Assembly (NCBI GenBank): GCA_944320415.1
Contig: CALUHJ010000003.1
Coordinates: 152,456-216,455, forward strand
Reading direction: 5' to 3'
Source of the DNA: an uncultured Bacteroidales bacterium
GTDB lineage: Bacteria > Bacteroidota > Bacteroidia > Bacteroidales > P3
Length of the DNA: 64,000 nucleotides
Shown here: in pieces, positions 10,001 through 18,104 of the stretch
Layout of the letters: the number at the start of each line of letters is the position of its first letter
Position numbering within the stretch: position 1 is the stretch's first letter
Position numbers and translations under genes: made by a program
The notes under the pieces: model-generated
The model's database searches: none
Told to the model about the DNA's origin: nothing
Seen by the model: only the letters and a program-made list of their open reading frames with translations

Positions 10001-11260
10001 CTCGGGACAAAAAACCTTCGCAGCCTTGTAATGTGCAATAGTCTCGACTATCGAGTAATCCAATGAAAATGCGGCCCTTATCAAATCCTCCCCGTAACCT
10101 GTTGAACATGCAGCCAGGACATCGGGCCTTGCCCCGCTCTGTTCACATGCTTTGTCAAACCGCTCCAAGGCCGCAACGGTCGCCTCCAACGAATTGCCTC
10201 CGTTTTTGGAATAATCGAAAAACAATATGTTGTCTTCCATGTCGGAAACAACCACCTTTGTGGTGGTGGAACCTGAATCTATACCCAGAAAACAGCCTCC
10301 TTCAAATCCTTTCAAATCCCTCCTCTTCTCCATCCTGCGTTTTTCGGAGACCCAACCGGAATACTCCTGTTCATTTTCAAAAACAGGTTTCAGTCTGTCG
10401 CCCCTGTCATTGACCTTAAGGTCCTCCAAAGCCTCCAGTTTACCCATCAACTCACCTGCCGTCAAACAAAAACCCTCTCCTTTTCCTGAATAAACGCTTC
10501 CCATCGCAGGTATGAGATTGGAACAATCAAGACAGACAACATCCTTGGTACTTATATGCAAAAGTTTGACAAAAGCCTCCCTCAAAGACGATATATAGGT
10601 TAATGGTCCTCCGCAAAACAATATTGGAGGCTTTATCTGCAATCCCTTGGACAAAGACGACACGACCTGCAACGCAACGGCATTGAAAACAGAAGCCGCA
10701 ATATCTTGCTTTGCAGCCCCCTTGGCTATAAGATTCTGCACATCCGTCTTGGAAAAAACGCCACAACGCGAGGCTATAGGATAAACATGCTTCGCTCCGG
10801 CAGCCAACGAGTCCAGTTCTTCCACCCCTACACCCAACACCACAGCCATCTGATCGATGAACGCGCCTGTTCCTCCCGCACAATTGCCGTTCATCCTCAT
10901 CAAGGGCATCTTTCCCCTGTCGAAAAATATGACCTTGCTGTCCTCTCCCCCTATATCTATTATCGATTTAACCTTCTGGTCCGTATATTTCACAAAATCG
11001 GATACAGCTATCAGCTCCTGAACAAAAGGAATCCCTATCCTCTCATGAAGTCCCAAACCTGCCGAACCGGTAACGACAAAATCAAAAAACGTATCCGCAA
11101 ATTTACCCTCAACCTTCCGCAAAAGTCCTATCAGGGTACGCCTTACGTCCGCCTTGTGTCTTACATAATCGGAATAAACCATCTTTTTATCTTCATCGAA
11201 CACGGCAATCTTGGCCGTGGTCGAGCCCAAATCAATACCTATGCTGTACATGTTCCCCAT
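7019..11260 (-). CDS. Giant 2-hydroxyacyl-CoA dehydratase-type activase (BadF/BadG/BcrA/BcrD ATPase, duplicated, with DUF2229)
   Basis: 1413 residues. Two ASKHA ATPase domains lie in tandem: the first opens IGIDLGSTTAKIAVF (residues 5-19) and has NGNCAGGTGAFIDQM; the second opens FLGIDSGSTTTKVVV (about residue 325) and has NEACSSGCGSF. The cysteines in these segments fit the bridging [4Fe-4S] cluster of the HgdC activator dimer. The remaining roughly 750 residues are the DUF2229/CoA-activase region. Small activators feed single electrons to 2-hydroxyacyl-CoA dehydratases; the job of these fused giant forms is not established, and no dehydratase subunits are adjacent. The ATG abuts the tetR stop, so the two form an operon. 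Confidence 0.88.
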   Translation of the reverse strand: MGNMYSIGIDLGSTTAKIAVFDEDKKMVYSDYVRHKADVRRTLIGLLRKVEGKFADTFFDFVVTGSAGLGLHERIGIPFVQELIAVSDFVKYTDQKVKSIIDIGGEDSKVIFFDRGKMPLMRMNGNCAGGTGAFIDQMAVVLGVGVEELDSLAAGAKHVYPIASRCGVFSKTDVQNLIAKGAAKQDIAASVFNAVALQVVSSLSKGLQIKPPILFCGGPLTYISSLREAFVKLLHISTKDVVCLDCSNLIPAMGSVYSGKGEGFCLTAGELMGKLEALEDLKVNDRGDRLKPVFENEQEYSGWVSEKRRMEKRRDLKGFEGGCFLGIDSGSTTTKVVVSDMEDNILFFDYSKNGGNSLEATVAALERFDKACEQSGARPDVLAACSTGYGEDLIRAAFSLDYSIVETIAHYKAAKVFCPEVDFILDIGGQDMKALYIEDGVLNRIEINEACSSGCGSFIETFANTLSYSVADFARLACFANEPCDLGTRCTVFMNSKVKQFLREGATVADISAGLSYSVVRNCLYKVLKLNSLAIGRNIVVQGGTMKNDSIVKAFENMLSVKVFRSSNPELMGAYGCALYAKEKYLKERKKTAFNGHVSGYTTKEINCRGCENNCMVTKYVFDNSMTYHSGNKCEKVFTSRSKSEKGSNIYDYKIERVFAQEKVENAVMELGVPRVLNMFEDFPFWQSLFSCFGIRLVLSDLSTYEQYEGGLSQVISENICFPAKLVHAHVNNLVEKGLHRIFFPYVVYEKQDDATAANSYNCPIVSSYNTVIKNQLLVYGNDDVKVDNPVFTFKDKRLFVKSFKRYIRQLASEYGHMDCSDDFVERAVEKAMCAQMDYERDVRDRAKEYLDTALGENRMVILLAARPYHTDALIQHKLSTIISDLGVTVISDDLLRGDRKMEMQDTYMISQWAYMNRIVKSAKWVGEQNDKVNYVQLTSFGCGPDAFLLDEVANILKRYNKVCTVIKVDDINNVGSMRLRIRSLIESLKLKKSLDARVKDFVNTKLFDKQDRQRTILAPFFTDYASPFLPEIFEISGYKLEVLPKSDAVSADLGLKYSNNEVCYPATLIVGDMIKALQSGRYDLDTVAVGITQTGGQCRASSYYPIIRKALVDAGFSQVPVVSVTMGTDISNNQPGFSMNWFKVLPIAFSAMLFGDCLSRMYHSTVVRVRDKGKVEDLRNSYISRAKPMVLKRNRKAVFALLKEAVDSFNSLLPKEYVPLKKVGIVGEIFLKFHSFANKDVVSWLISQNMEVLPPTLTSFFTQSFVNRKARTEYNLDSSKVPDFVFDGLYFFVRKEIERFNNVLSGFRYYSPLEDVFQLADDVKHIIPLVTQFGEGWLLPAEIVSYAKQKADAVISLQPFGCIANHIISKGVENRIKQIYPDVELLSLDFDSGVSEVNIVNRLMLLKDSICK

Positions 11261-11860
11261 CTATGCTATCCTCAAACTTGAAATTACGGTTTCCTTTATG
11301 TTACGTTTCCTTTCTGCCATTATTTCCTTTGTTCTGTCCTCTTCCAATTCCCATATCGTTCCCACAAAAGGCTTAAACAGAAAAACAAATATATTCAATG
11401 ACAATATGTTAAATATCAAATCAAAGGCATTTATCATCCTTACGCCACATTCTTTCTCCTGCTGGTCAATAACCATTTGCAAATCGGACATGAACTTGCC
11501 GGCATAGGACTTTATCTCTTCCCTGAATATGATGAAAGCCTCTGTATTGTCCCTCATCTCCCCGAAAATAAACAACGGAAAATCGGGATTGGCTTCCAAA
11601 AAGGAAAAATGTATGTCTATTATTCTTTCCACCTTTTCCTCCAATGTCTCTTTGCCTTTCGGTATGTCCAACAACTGCTCGAACATAATCTGCAGTTCCA
11701 TTCCAAGAACCTTCTGAAACAATTTGGGTTTGGTCCTGTAATAATAGTGTACCAAAGCCTGGTTGCAACCGGCCTTTTTTGCAATCTGCGTAGTCGATAC
11801 CCTGTCGAACCCGTACTGCATGAACAACTCCTTGGCAGCGGCAAGGATTTTCTCTTCCAT
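11261..11860 (-). CDS. TetR family transcriptional regulator
   Basis: 199 residues from MEEKILAAAKELFM. The N-terminal TetR helix-turn-helix is clear: YGFDRVSTTQIAKKAG then NQALVHYYYRTKPKLFQKV. The C-terminal ligand domain is not assignable. An in-frame ATG 21 bases upstream exists, but a GGAGG stands eight bases before the 11860 ATG, so the shorter start is preferred. The stop codon directly abuts the activase gene, so it probably controls its own operon; the ligand is unknown. A consensus promoter lies about 65 bases upstream. Confidence 0.92.
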   Translation of the reverse strand: MEEKILAAAKELFMQYGFDRVSTTQIAKKAGCNQALVHYYYRTKPKLFQKVLGMELQIMFEQLLDIPKGKETLEEKVERIIDIHFSFLEANPDFPLFIFGEMRDNTEAFIIFREEIKSYAGKFMSDLQMVIDQQEKECGVRMINAFDLIFNILSLNIFVFLFKPFVGTIWELEEDRTKEIMAERKRNIKETVISSLRIA

Positions 11861-11922
11861 ACAATTGACCTCCATATCCAAAGTTTAATAGAGTAATTAA
11901 ATAACCGAATTAAACAAAGTTG

Positions 11923-11953
11923 CAAAAGTAGAAAATAATTCCCACAACGCAAA
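11923..11953 (-). promoter_or_regulatory. Promoter of the tetR-activase operon
   Basis: Minus strand TTTG (complement of 11950-11953), exactly 19 bases, TACTTTTG (complement of 11923-11930). This is a full match to the Bacteroides consensus. No clear palindromic operator was picked out beside it. Confidence 0.8.
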
Positions 11954-12000
11954 AAATATTTTCTTATCTTAATCTTGTTCTCGGACATACAACAGTCGTA

Positions 12001-12036
12001 AAAAAAAGAGCTTCACACATTATGCGAAGCTCTTCC
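12001..12036 (-). terminator. Rho-independent terminator of the fulvocin-like pair
   Basis: Arms 12006-12014 (AAGAGCTTC) and 12026-12034 (GAAGCTCTT) form a 9-bp stem with an 11-base loop. Read on the minus strand, it is followed by a run of T. It lies downstream of the gene ending at 12073. Confidence 0.85.
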
Positions 12037-12072
12037 ATATCCATATGACAACAAAAACACTATTGCTGTCCT

Positions 12073-12519
12073 TTATCTCAATTCATTCAACATTTCATCG
12101 GTAAACAGTTCTCCGTCCGCAACTATGTGATAAACCAATTCCTTAGACCATCCGAATTCCTCCTCTGCCTTTTTCATCCAAGATTCCGCAAAATCATTCA
12201 TGACGGTCATTGATTTTTCACGTTCTTTCTTATCCTCAGGAAATAAAGTATTCTTATTTTCCGATAAAAATGTCTCGAATTCTTCTATGTGTTTCAACTC
12301 GTCTTTTGACCATTTGAGTTGCTTTAATTCCACGAATCTATCTTTCCAAAACCTATACTGACATTCTGAAGACATTGCAGTATACGCCATCTTCCTTTCA
12401 TCCTTATTTTTTATTTTCAACCAGTCGGTTCTTGACATATTCTCATTTTGTGAAAACAAAACAGAAGAATACATCATCAATATCAACATGCCAAACGTAG
12501 CAATACATAACTTTTTCAT
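12073..12519 (-). CDS. Exported fulvocin C-related-like protein lacking the Cys-rich tail
   Basis: 148 residues with a signal peptide (MKKLCIATFGMLILMMY, cleavage likely near FSQ-NEN). The rest is soluble, charged and helical. It is a paralogue of the upstream neighbour: both have (S/T)R-x-(D/E)-W-L, a Y/F-R-F-W-(K/Q)-D-R segment, L-x-W-S-K-(D/E)-E-x-x-H-I-E, and D/E-F-G-W near the end. It stops about where the neighbour's Cys-rich tail starts. The neighbour resembles the Bacteroidota bacteriocin fulvocin C-related family. Function is unknown; a secreted peptide system or its accessory factor is only a guess. Confidence 0.6.
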   Translation of the reverse strand: MKKLCIATFGMLILMMYSSVLFSQNENMSRTDWLKIKNKDERKMAYTAMSSECQYRFWKDRFVELKQLKWSKDELKHIEEFETFLSENKNTLFPEDKKEREKSMTVMNDFAESWMKKAEEEFGWSKELVYHIVADGELFTDEMLNELR

Positions 12520-12553
12520 AAGAACAAATATTTGATTCTATAATATAACACAA

Positions 12554-13198
12554 CTACTTTTCTCGACATCTACCAGTACATTTGTAAAGCCAAAACAAGC
12601 CACATCCATCAACAGTATTTGTACAAATTTCTCCATTGCACTTCTTATCACCAGAACAAAAATCACTTGTTTGACTACATGAACAATAATGATCTACATC
12701 ATCTATCGGATCTGATAAATTAATACCTTTCTTAAGATCACTTAACATGCTATTCGTTACTCTAGTTCCTGTTGCAACAAGGAAATATACCATGTTATCC
12801 GTCCAACCAAAATCTTTTTTACCATTATTAATCCACCTATCGAAAAACAGATTAACAGAATCATTCTCACTTGGTTCTGATACAAACAACCAAGAATTAG
12901 AATTTATGTAACTATGCAAAGATTCAATATGTTCTCTTTCTTCTTTACTCCAAGATAAAGACACTATCTCAGACATTCTATCTTGCCAAAATCGAAATCT
13001 TGCATCTGGAGACATGACAAAATAAACAGGTCTCTTTAACGAATCAGGTAATGACAACCATTCTTGTCTTGTAATATTTTCATAAACAGTTTTTTTCTCT
13101 AAAACCGACGCAACAAGAGGATCATAACACTCTGTTTCATGCTCATTACAGCTAAAGAAACATACAAATAACAACGATAATACTAATATTCTATTCAT
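12554..13198 (-). CDS. Fulvocin C-related lipoprotein with Cys-rich C-terminus
   Basis: 214 residues from MNRILVLSLLFVCFFSC; the FFSC lipobox with Cys17 predicts a lipoprotein. The middle shares W-L, RFRFWQDR, LSWSKEEREHIES and DFGW with the downstream paralogue. The tail (about residues 172-214) holds eight cysteines: YCSCS, DFC, KKC, EIC, DGCG, YKC, GRC. This layout is what I recall for the bacteriocin fulvocin C-related family. An upstream in-frame ATG at 13231 is rejected because it precedes the lipoprotein signal and overlaps the promoter. It is first in a two-gene unit, 34 bases before its paralogue. Confidence 0.65.
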   Translation of the reverse strand: MNRILVLSLLFVCFFSCNEHETECYDPLVASVLEKKTVYENITRQEWLSLPDSLKRPVYFVMSPDARFRFWQDRMSEIVSLSWSKEEREHIESLHSYINSNSWLFVSEPSENDSVNLFFDRWINNGKKDFGWTDNMVYFLVATGTRVTNSMLSDLKKGINLSDPIDDVDHYCSCSQTSDFCSGDKKCNGEICTNTVDGCGLFWLYKCTGRCREK

Positions 13199-13220
13199 AT
13201 CCTTATGATTTTTATTTTTA

Positions 13221-13251
13221 CAAAAATACAAATAATGTACTATTTACCAAA
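13221..13251 (-). promoter_or_regulatory. Promoter of the fulvocin-like pair
   Basis: Minus strand TTTG (complement of 13248-13251), 19 bases, TATTTTTG (complement of 13221-13228), a full consensus match. The lipoprotein start codon is 22 bases downstream, which supports the 13198 start. Confidence 0.8.
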
Positions 13252-13430
13252 ATTCCTGCATATTAAATATTCTTAAAAGTTATTATCTACCTAATTTAGT
13301 ATTAATTGTTAGATAAAACTATATCTTATGCCATTACATTCATTCTTGTATTATTTCGAAAAATACAAGAAACAATTATACATTACATAATCTTTGCAAT
13401 ATCAACATTGAAATCAAAAAAGAAAAAATT

Positions 13431-13456
13431 CTTTTCAGAATTCATTTTTTTCTCTT
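13431..13456 (+). repeat. T-rich element also present upstream of the O-antigen-ligase-like gene
   Basis: This lies in the gap 13252-13550, which holds no gene. The 26-base block differs at only two positions from 35076-35101. Both copies contain GAATTCATTTTTTTCT and sit 68-84 bases upstream of a TACCTTTG promoter box of a surface-polysaccharide gene. The rest of the gap is plain AT-rich sequence. Confidence 0.6.
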
Positions 13457-13514
13457 CAGAAAAGAAAAAAAGCAAATCAAGATTCATTTTAGTCCGTATT
13501 GCCTTTTATTTTCG

Positions 13515-13522
13515 TACCTTTG
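13515..13522 (+). promoter_or_regulatory. Promoter -7 box of rmlD
   Basis: TACCTTTG, 28 bases before the rmlD ATG. No good TTTG box lies 19 bases upstream, so the match is partial. Confidence 0.55.
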
Positions 13523-13550
13523 AAAAACGAAAAAAACAACAGTGGAATCC

Positions 13551-14426
13551 ATGCAAAGGAATATATTGGTAACCGGCGGCAACGGGCAACTGGGGTTGTC
13601 GCTGAAAAAAATGACGGATTCATACGCCGGATACAGATTCATATATACGGATATAAACGAACTGGACGTGACGGATTATGATGCACTGCAAAGATTCTTC
13701 CGCCTTGAAAACCCTTATGCCGTACTGCATTTTGCAGCCTATACCGCCGTGGACAATGCCGAAAAGGAAAGACTTCAGGCCGAAAAAGTCAACAGCACTT
13801 CCACAAAACTCATATCATCGTTATGCGGCACATATGGCACTAAGCTGATTTTCATTTCGACCGATTATGTTTTCGACGGCAAAAAATCCTCACCCTACAA
13901 GCCACAGGACAAGACCAACCCTCTGTCCGTTTACGGCACTACCAAGGCCCGGGCGGAGGAATACGCCTTGAGCCTTTGTGAAGACTGTACGGTCATAAGG
14001 ACATCATGGCTTTATTCCGAATTCGGCAGGAACTTCGTGAAGACAATTCTGAATCTGTCCGAAACAAAACGGGAATTGAACGTGGTGTTCGACCAGACGG
14101 GCAGTCCGTGCTACGCGGAGGATTTGGCCAAGGCAGTACTTATGTGCTTGGAAAGGGTGAAAGGCAAAAGAATATTGCATTTTGCCAATGAGGGAGTTTG
14201 TTCGTGGTATGACTTTGCAAGAAAGATAGTCGAGCTTTCCGGAAACGAATGCAGGGTAAACGCCATATTGAGCGAGCAATATCCGACTTTGGCCACAAGA
14301 CCTTCGTACAGCGTGTTGGACAAGAGTGAAACAAAGTCTTTTCTCGATATGGAGATTCCCCATTGGGAAGATAGTTTGAAACGATGCATAAAAATCCTGA
14401 GAGATGAAAAGATTCATAAGCATTAG
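13551..14426 (+). CDS. rfbD: dTDP-4-dehydrorhamnose reductase
   Basis: 291 residues from MQRNILVTGGNGQLG; a GTG nine bases upstream is less likely. It has the Rossmann glycine motif G-G-N-G-Q-L-G, STDYVFDG, and the short-chain-reductase Y-x3-K (VYGTTKARAEEY). The enzyme makes dTDP-L-rhamnose, the last step of the dTDP-rhamnose pathway for surface polysaccharide. The other rml genes are not in the window. The 3' end overlaps the NlpC/P60 lipoprotein gene by 23 bases, so the two are co-transcribed. Confidence 0.94.
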   Translation: MQRNILVTGGNGQLGLSLKKMTDSYAGYRFIYTDINELDVTDYDALQRFFRLENPYAVLHFAAYTAVDNAEKERLQAEKVNSTSTKLISSLCGTYGTKLIFISTDYVFDGKKSSPYKPQDKTNPLSVYGTTKARAEEYALSLCEDCTVIRTSWLYSEFGRNFVKTILNLSETKRELNVVFDQTGSPCYAEDLAKAVLMCLERVKGKRILHFANEGVCSWYDFARKIVELSGNECRVNAILSEQYPTLATRPSYSVLDKSETKSFLDMEIPHWEDSLKRCIKILRDEKIHKH

Positions 14427-14961
14427 TCTGATTGTAATATGTCTGTCCGCCTTGTTTTGTTCGTGCAGCATAACAAGGAACAGGAAACCCAAAAGCCTTG
14501 CCGAAAAGATAGAGGCCAAACATGGCAGAGGAGAAAAGGAGAAAAAGACCGAAACCGCAAAAGACAAAGGGGAAAGCAGGTACAAGGGAGAGTTGATGAA
14601 GTATTGTGATAAGTGGATAGGAACTCCGCACAGGATGGGAGGACTTACAAAACAGGGTGTTGACTGTTCGGGATTCGTATATAATGTTTACAAGGACGTT
14701 TACGGCATAAGCCTTCCACGGCGTTCACAGGACATGGAAAAGGCATGCAGAACTACAAAAAGCCTTGAGCGTGCCGAGGAGGGGGATTTGGTTTTCTTCA
14801 ACAACAGACCGGGAGGCAGCACCAATCATGTGGGGATATTTCTCGACAAGACGAAATTCATACACACCTCCACTTCCAAAGGGGTGACCATAAGCCGTTT
14901 TGACGAGAAGTATTGGAAGGAACGTTTCAGATGTGTGGGCAAACATCCAAAACGGAAGTAA
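14404..14961 (+). CDS. NlpC/P60 family lipoprotein (cell-wall endopeptidase)
   Basis: 185 residues: a lipoprotein signal (LSALFCSC), a charged linker rich in Lys and Glu (residues 28-60), then an NlpC/P60 domain with catalytic Cys in VDCSGF, His in TNHVGIF and the polar third residue in FIHTSTSKG. Such enzymes cut gamma-D-Glu-diaminopimelate bonds in wall peptides, here from a lipid anchor facing the periplasm. It overlaps the 3' end of rfbD and is convergent with the lolA-like gene only five bases away, with no obvious terminator between them. Confidence 0.93.
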   Translation: MKRFISISLIVICLSALFCSCSITRNRKPKSLAEKIEAKHGRGEKEKKTETAKDKGESRYKGELMKYCDKWIGTPHRMGGLTKQGVDCSGFVYNVYKDVYGISLPRRSQDMEKACRTTKSLERAEEGDLVFFNNRPGGSTNHVGIFLDKTKFIHTSTSKGVTISRFDEKYWKERFRCVGKHPKRK

Positions 14962-14966
14962 GGAAT

Positions 14967-15626
14967 CTATCTCAAATCTATTATTTCAGCAGAAGGGTAT
15001 TTCTCTTTGGGAAATACGAAATCAGTAGGTCTTGTATTCTGATGTATGTTGTATCTGCTTATTTTGTATATGTAAGTGTTTCCTTCACGTATGTATATTG
15101 TCATTTCGCCAAGACGGTCGGTAGATTTGTTTGAAGCTATTCTTATTTTGGCTATCGACGATTTTCCTTTGGGAATAAGGTCTATTATGTTCATAACGGT
15201 ATTTCCTCTTTTTTCTTCCCGTATCAACTTCGGCCTGTAATCCTTTGCGTAGGTCTTTATCATCTGGGCCAGATTGAAGACGTTGTTTTCCTTGTCCAAA
15301 AGAGACAGTTCCACTTCATTGTTGACCTTGACAAAATGCCAAAGATTGTTGCCGTCGCAAAAGTCTTCATAATCTTTTGTCGACAAATGGAACTTGGCGC
15401 CATCGGACAGTAGAGTTCCTTCCTGATGATTCACCTGTCTGTTTCCATCCATTACACTCATTGAAAAACTTATCTTCAACGGATTGTCCGCATTTATTTT
15501 TCTTGCAATTGCATCCACTATTTTCTGAGCCGTCTTGTCCACAACAACACCGTCAACCAGTTCTCTTTGGGCAAAGACCGTCAATGCCGACAAAAGCAAA
15601 ACGAGAGTCGAACAAATTCTTTTCAT
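14967..15626 (-). CDS. LolA-like periplasmic lipoprotein carrier
   Basis: 219 residues from MKRICSTLVLLLSAL, with a signal peptide ending near VFAQ. The mature part has the alternating strands of the LolA half-barrel fold (PLKISFSMSV, EGTLLSDGAKFHLST, NNLWHFVKVNNEVEL, GNTVMNIIDLIPKG). LolA-type proteins shuttle lipoproteins from the inner to the outer membrane. Its place directly after ftsK is a common Bacteroidota arrangement; the start is seven bases from the ftsK stop, so it is read as part of that operon. Confidence 0.85.
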   Translation of the reverse strand: MKRICSTLVLLLSALTVFAQRELVDGVVVDKTAQKIVDAIARKINADNPLKISFSMSVMDGNRQVNHQEGTLLSDGAKFHLSTKDYEDFCDGNNLWHFVKVNNEVELSLLDKENNVFNLAQMIKTYAKDYRPKLIREEKRGNTVMNIIDLIPKGKSSIAKIRIASNKSTDRLGEMTIYIREGNTYIYKISRYNIHQNTRPTDFVFPKEKYPSAEIIDLR

Positions 15627-15632
15627 TTCCAA

Positions 15633-18086
15633 TTATTTGTTTGAATATTCCTTCAGTATTTCGTTTAATTCCGCTTCGGTCTTAACAAGTACTTCTCTTG
15701 CCTTGCTACCTTCAAACGGCCCCACTATTCCTGCTGTTTCCAACTGGTCTATTATTTTTCCTGCTCTGTTGTACCCGAGTGCAAGTTTTCTCTGAATAAG
15801 AGAGGTACTGCCGTGTTGATGAAGCACAACCAGTCTGGCTGCTTCTTCAAACTTGTCATCCAGTTGTTTCATGTCCACCTCCTTGCTTGGTTCGGAAGTC
15901 TCGTCCAGATATTCCGGCAAAAGGAATGTCTCTTCGAATCCTCTTTGAGAGCCTATGAAATCGGCCAATGTTTCTATCTCCTCAGTGTCTATCAAGGCGC
16001 ATTGCAAACGAATCAGATCACTGCCTAGAGATATCAGCATGTCTCCACGTCCTATCAGCTGTTCGGCGCCTCCTGTGTCCAAAATCGTACGCGAATCGGT
16101 CTTACTGCTTACCTTAAAGGCGATACGTGCTGGGAAATTGGCCTTTATCGTACCGGTTATTATATTTACTGTCGGGCGTTGGGTCGCTATCAACAAGTGT
16201 ATGCCCACCGCACGTGCCAGCTGTGCCAATCGTGCAATCGGCATTTCTATTTCCTTGCCTGCCGTCATGATAAGGTCCGCAAATTCGTCTATTACAAGAA
16301 CTATATACGGCAAATAGTGATGTCCTTCGGTAGGCAGGAGCTTTCTTGCGCAGAACTTGGCGTTGTACTCCGTTATTTTCTTGCATCCTGCGGCTTTAAG
16401 AAGGTCGTATCTCTGGTCCATCTCTATGCAGAGGGAGTTGAGTGTACGCACAACCTTTTTCACATCGGTTATTATTGCCTCTTCGCTGTCTGGCAGTTTG
16501 GCCAGATAATGTCTTTCTATCTTGGAATATAACGACAACTCCACCTTCTTGGGATCAACCATCACGAACTTCAACTCGGTCGGGTGTTTCTTGAACAGAA
16601 GGGAAGCAATAATGGCGTTCAATCCAACGGACTTGCCCTGACCTGTCGCACCTGCCATGAGAAGGTGGGGCATCTTGGTCAGATCCGTAACAAAAGGTTC
16701 GGATGATATCGTTTTGCCTATGGCTATCGGCAATTCATATTTGTTGTTCAGAAACTGAGGGGAGTTAAGCATGGTCTTCATAGACACTATCTGTGGATTG
16801 GAATTGGGCACCTCTATACCTATCGTACCCTTGCCGGGTATAGGTGCAATGATTCTTATTCCCAATGCAGAGAGGCTAAGCGCTATATCATCCTCAAGGT
16901 TCTTGATTTTGCTTATTCTGGTTCCCGGAGCAGGGACAATTTCATACAACGTTACAGTCGGCCCAGGTGTGGCCGCAATCTTTATAATGTCTATATTGTA
17001 GTTTTTCAACGTATCGACAATCCTGTCCTTGTTGGACAACAACTCTTTTTCTTCTATGAGTCTGTTGTTTTTCTCATAATCCGTAAGCAAGTCTGTATTT
17101 GGCAGAATGAATGAAGGCAAGTCCAACTTGGGATCATAAGGTTGGTCTATTCCAAAATGAACATTATCCTCTTCACATATTTCTTCCTCATCTTCATTTA
17201 CAGTCTCATCTTTCTGATGTATAGTATCCTCTATCGTAAAGTCTATATCATCCGATAATAATTTATCGTCTTTGTCATTTCTATTCACAAAAACGAAATG
17301 GTTAAGTTCTTCCTTTTCTTTTTCTGTCAGATTGTCCTCTTCTTCCTCAATTTCCCTGTCGTTCAATATCTGAGTATTTATGTTTTTTTCTGCTTCAACT
17401 CTTTGTTTTCGCTCTTTTTTCAACGATTCTTTCCGTTCTCTTCTTTGTTCCAATCCTTTCAAAAAATTAATAAGCCATTTCTTCAGAAACAAATATCTTA
17501 CATTGAAAAGAAGCATTGGAAAACATATTGTAAAAGCCAAGTTGAACAATGTCGCCCCTACACGTCCTATGACACCGACCAACCAATAGTTTATCGCTAC
17601 TCCAACCGCTCCTGCGAAAACATCCAGTCGTTTAAGGTCAATAACTATAACAAAATAACCTATTAAGACGGATAACCACAACATTATGACCAATGTGGAA
17701 ACTATCCACTTGGCTCTTTGTTTTACAGGAACTTTGAATAATCTCAATATGTATAAAAACAAAAGGATAAGAAAGCCGAAAGAAGCTATTCCAAAGGTAT
17801 TTCTTATTATAAGACATGAGAGGAATGCCCCTAAAGATCCCCCCCAATTTTCTATATCCTGTTCTCCTTTCAGGAGCTTAAAAGGTGTCAAGCCCTGAAC
17901 CTTGTCATAGTCGTCAAACCATGTACCGAAAAAAGAAACGAAGGAAACGAAACAAAAAACGGCAAATACTCCCAAAACAACTGCCAATATCTTTGGCATA
18001 CGTTCCGAACGCATTATTCTTGTCAAGGAATTTGAATCCTTTTTCCCGTTTCTCTTGCTTTTTTTTGTCCCCTTCGTTTCCTCCAT
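15633..18086 (-). CDS. ftsK: DNA translocase FtsK/SpoIIIE
   Basis: 817 residues. Four or five membrane helices occupy about residues 30-200, then an acidic linker (about 205-320), then the motor. The Walker A is GATGQGKSVGLNAI near residue 480, the Walker B region is YIVLVIDEFADLIM, and the DNA-reading gamma winged helix at the C-terminus has HQHGSTSLIQRKLALGYNRAG. The protein is anchored at the septum and pumps chromosome ends into daughter cells. It is followed directly by lolA and preceded by an exported protein gene with an 18-base gap. Confidence 0.97.
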   Translation of the reverse strand: MEETKGTKKSKRNGKKDSNSLTRIMRSERMPKILAVVLGVFAVFCFVSFVSFFGTWFDDYDKVQGLTPFKLLKGEQDIENWGGSLGAFLSCLIIRNTFGIASFGFLILLFLYILRLFKVPVKQRAKWIVSTLVIMLWLSVLIGYFVIVIDLKRLDVFAGAVGVAINYWLVGVIGRVGATLFNLAFTICFPMLLFNVRYLFLKKWLINFLKGLEQRRERKESLKKERKQRVEAEKNINTQILNDREIEEEEDNLTEKEKEELNHFVFVNRNDKDDKLLSDDIDFTIEDTIHQKDETVNEDEEEICEEDNVHFGIDQPYDPKLDLPSFILPNTDLLTDYEKNNRLIEEKELLSNKDRIVDTLKNYNIDIIKIAATPGPTVTLYEIVPAPGTRISKIKNLEDDIALSLSALGIRIIAPIPGKGTIGIEVPNSNPQIVSMKTMLNSPQFLNNKYELPIAIGKTISSEPFVTDLTKMPHLLMAGATGQGKSVGLNAIIASLLFKKHPTELKFVMVDPKKVELSLYSKIERHYLAKLPDSEEAIITDVKKVVRTLNSLCIEMDQRYDLLKAAGCKKITEYNAKFCARKLLPTEGHHYLPYIVLVIDEFADLIMTAGKEIEMPIARLAQLARAVGIHLLIATQRPTVNIITGTIKANFPARIAFKVSSKTDSRTILDTGGAEQLIGRGDMLISLGSDLIRLQCALIDTEEIETLADFIGSQRGFEETFLLPEYLDETSEPSKEVDMKQLDDKFEEAARLVVLHQHGSTSLIQRKLALGYNRAGKIIDQLETAGIVGPFEGSKAREVLVKTEAELNEILKEYSNK

Positions 18087-18104
18087 ATATAAATCTATAT
18101 AGAA

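Noticed and set aside
13431..13460. CRISPR-like or phase-variable repeat in the T-rich block
   Set aside because: No regular spacer array, and no invertible-promoter inverted repeats were found around it.
13306..13572. 88-codon open frame between the fulvocin pair and rmlD
   Set aside because: Low-complexity Lys/Phe/Ile translation of AT-rich DNA that covers promoters; it overlaps the rmlD start in another frame.
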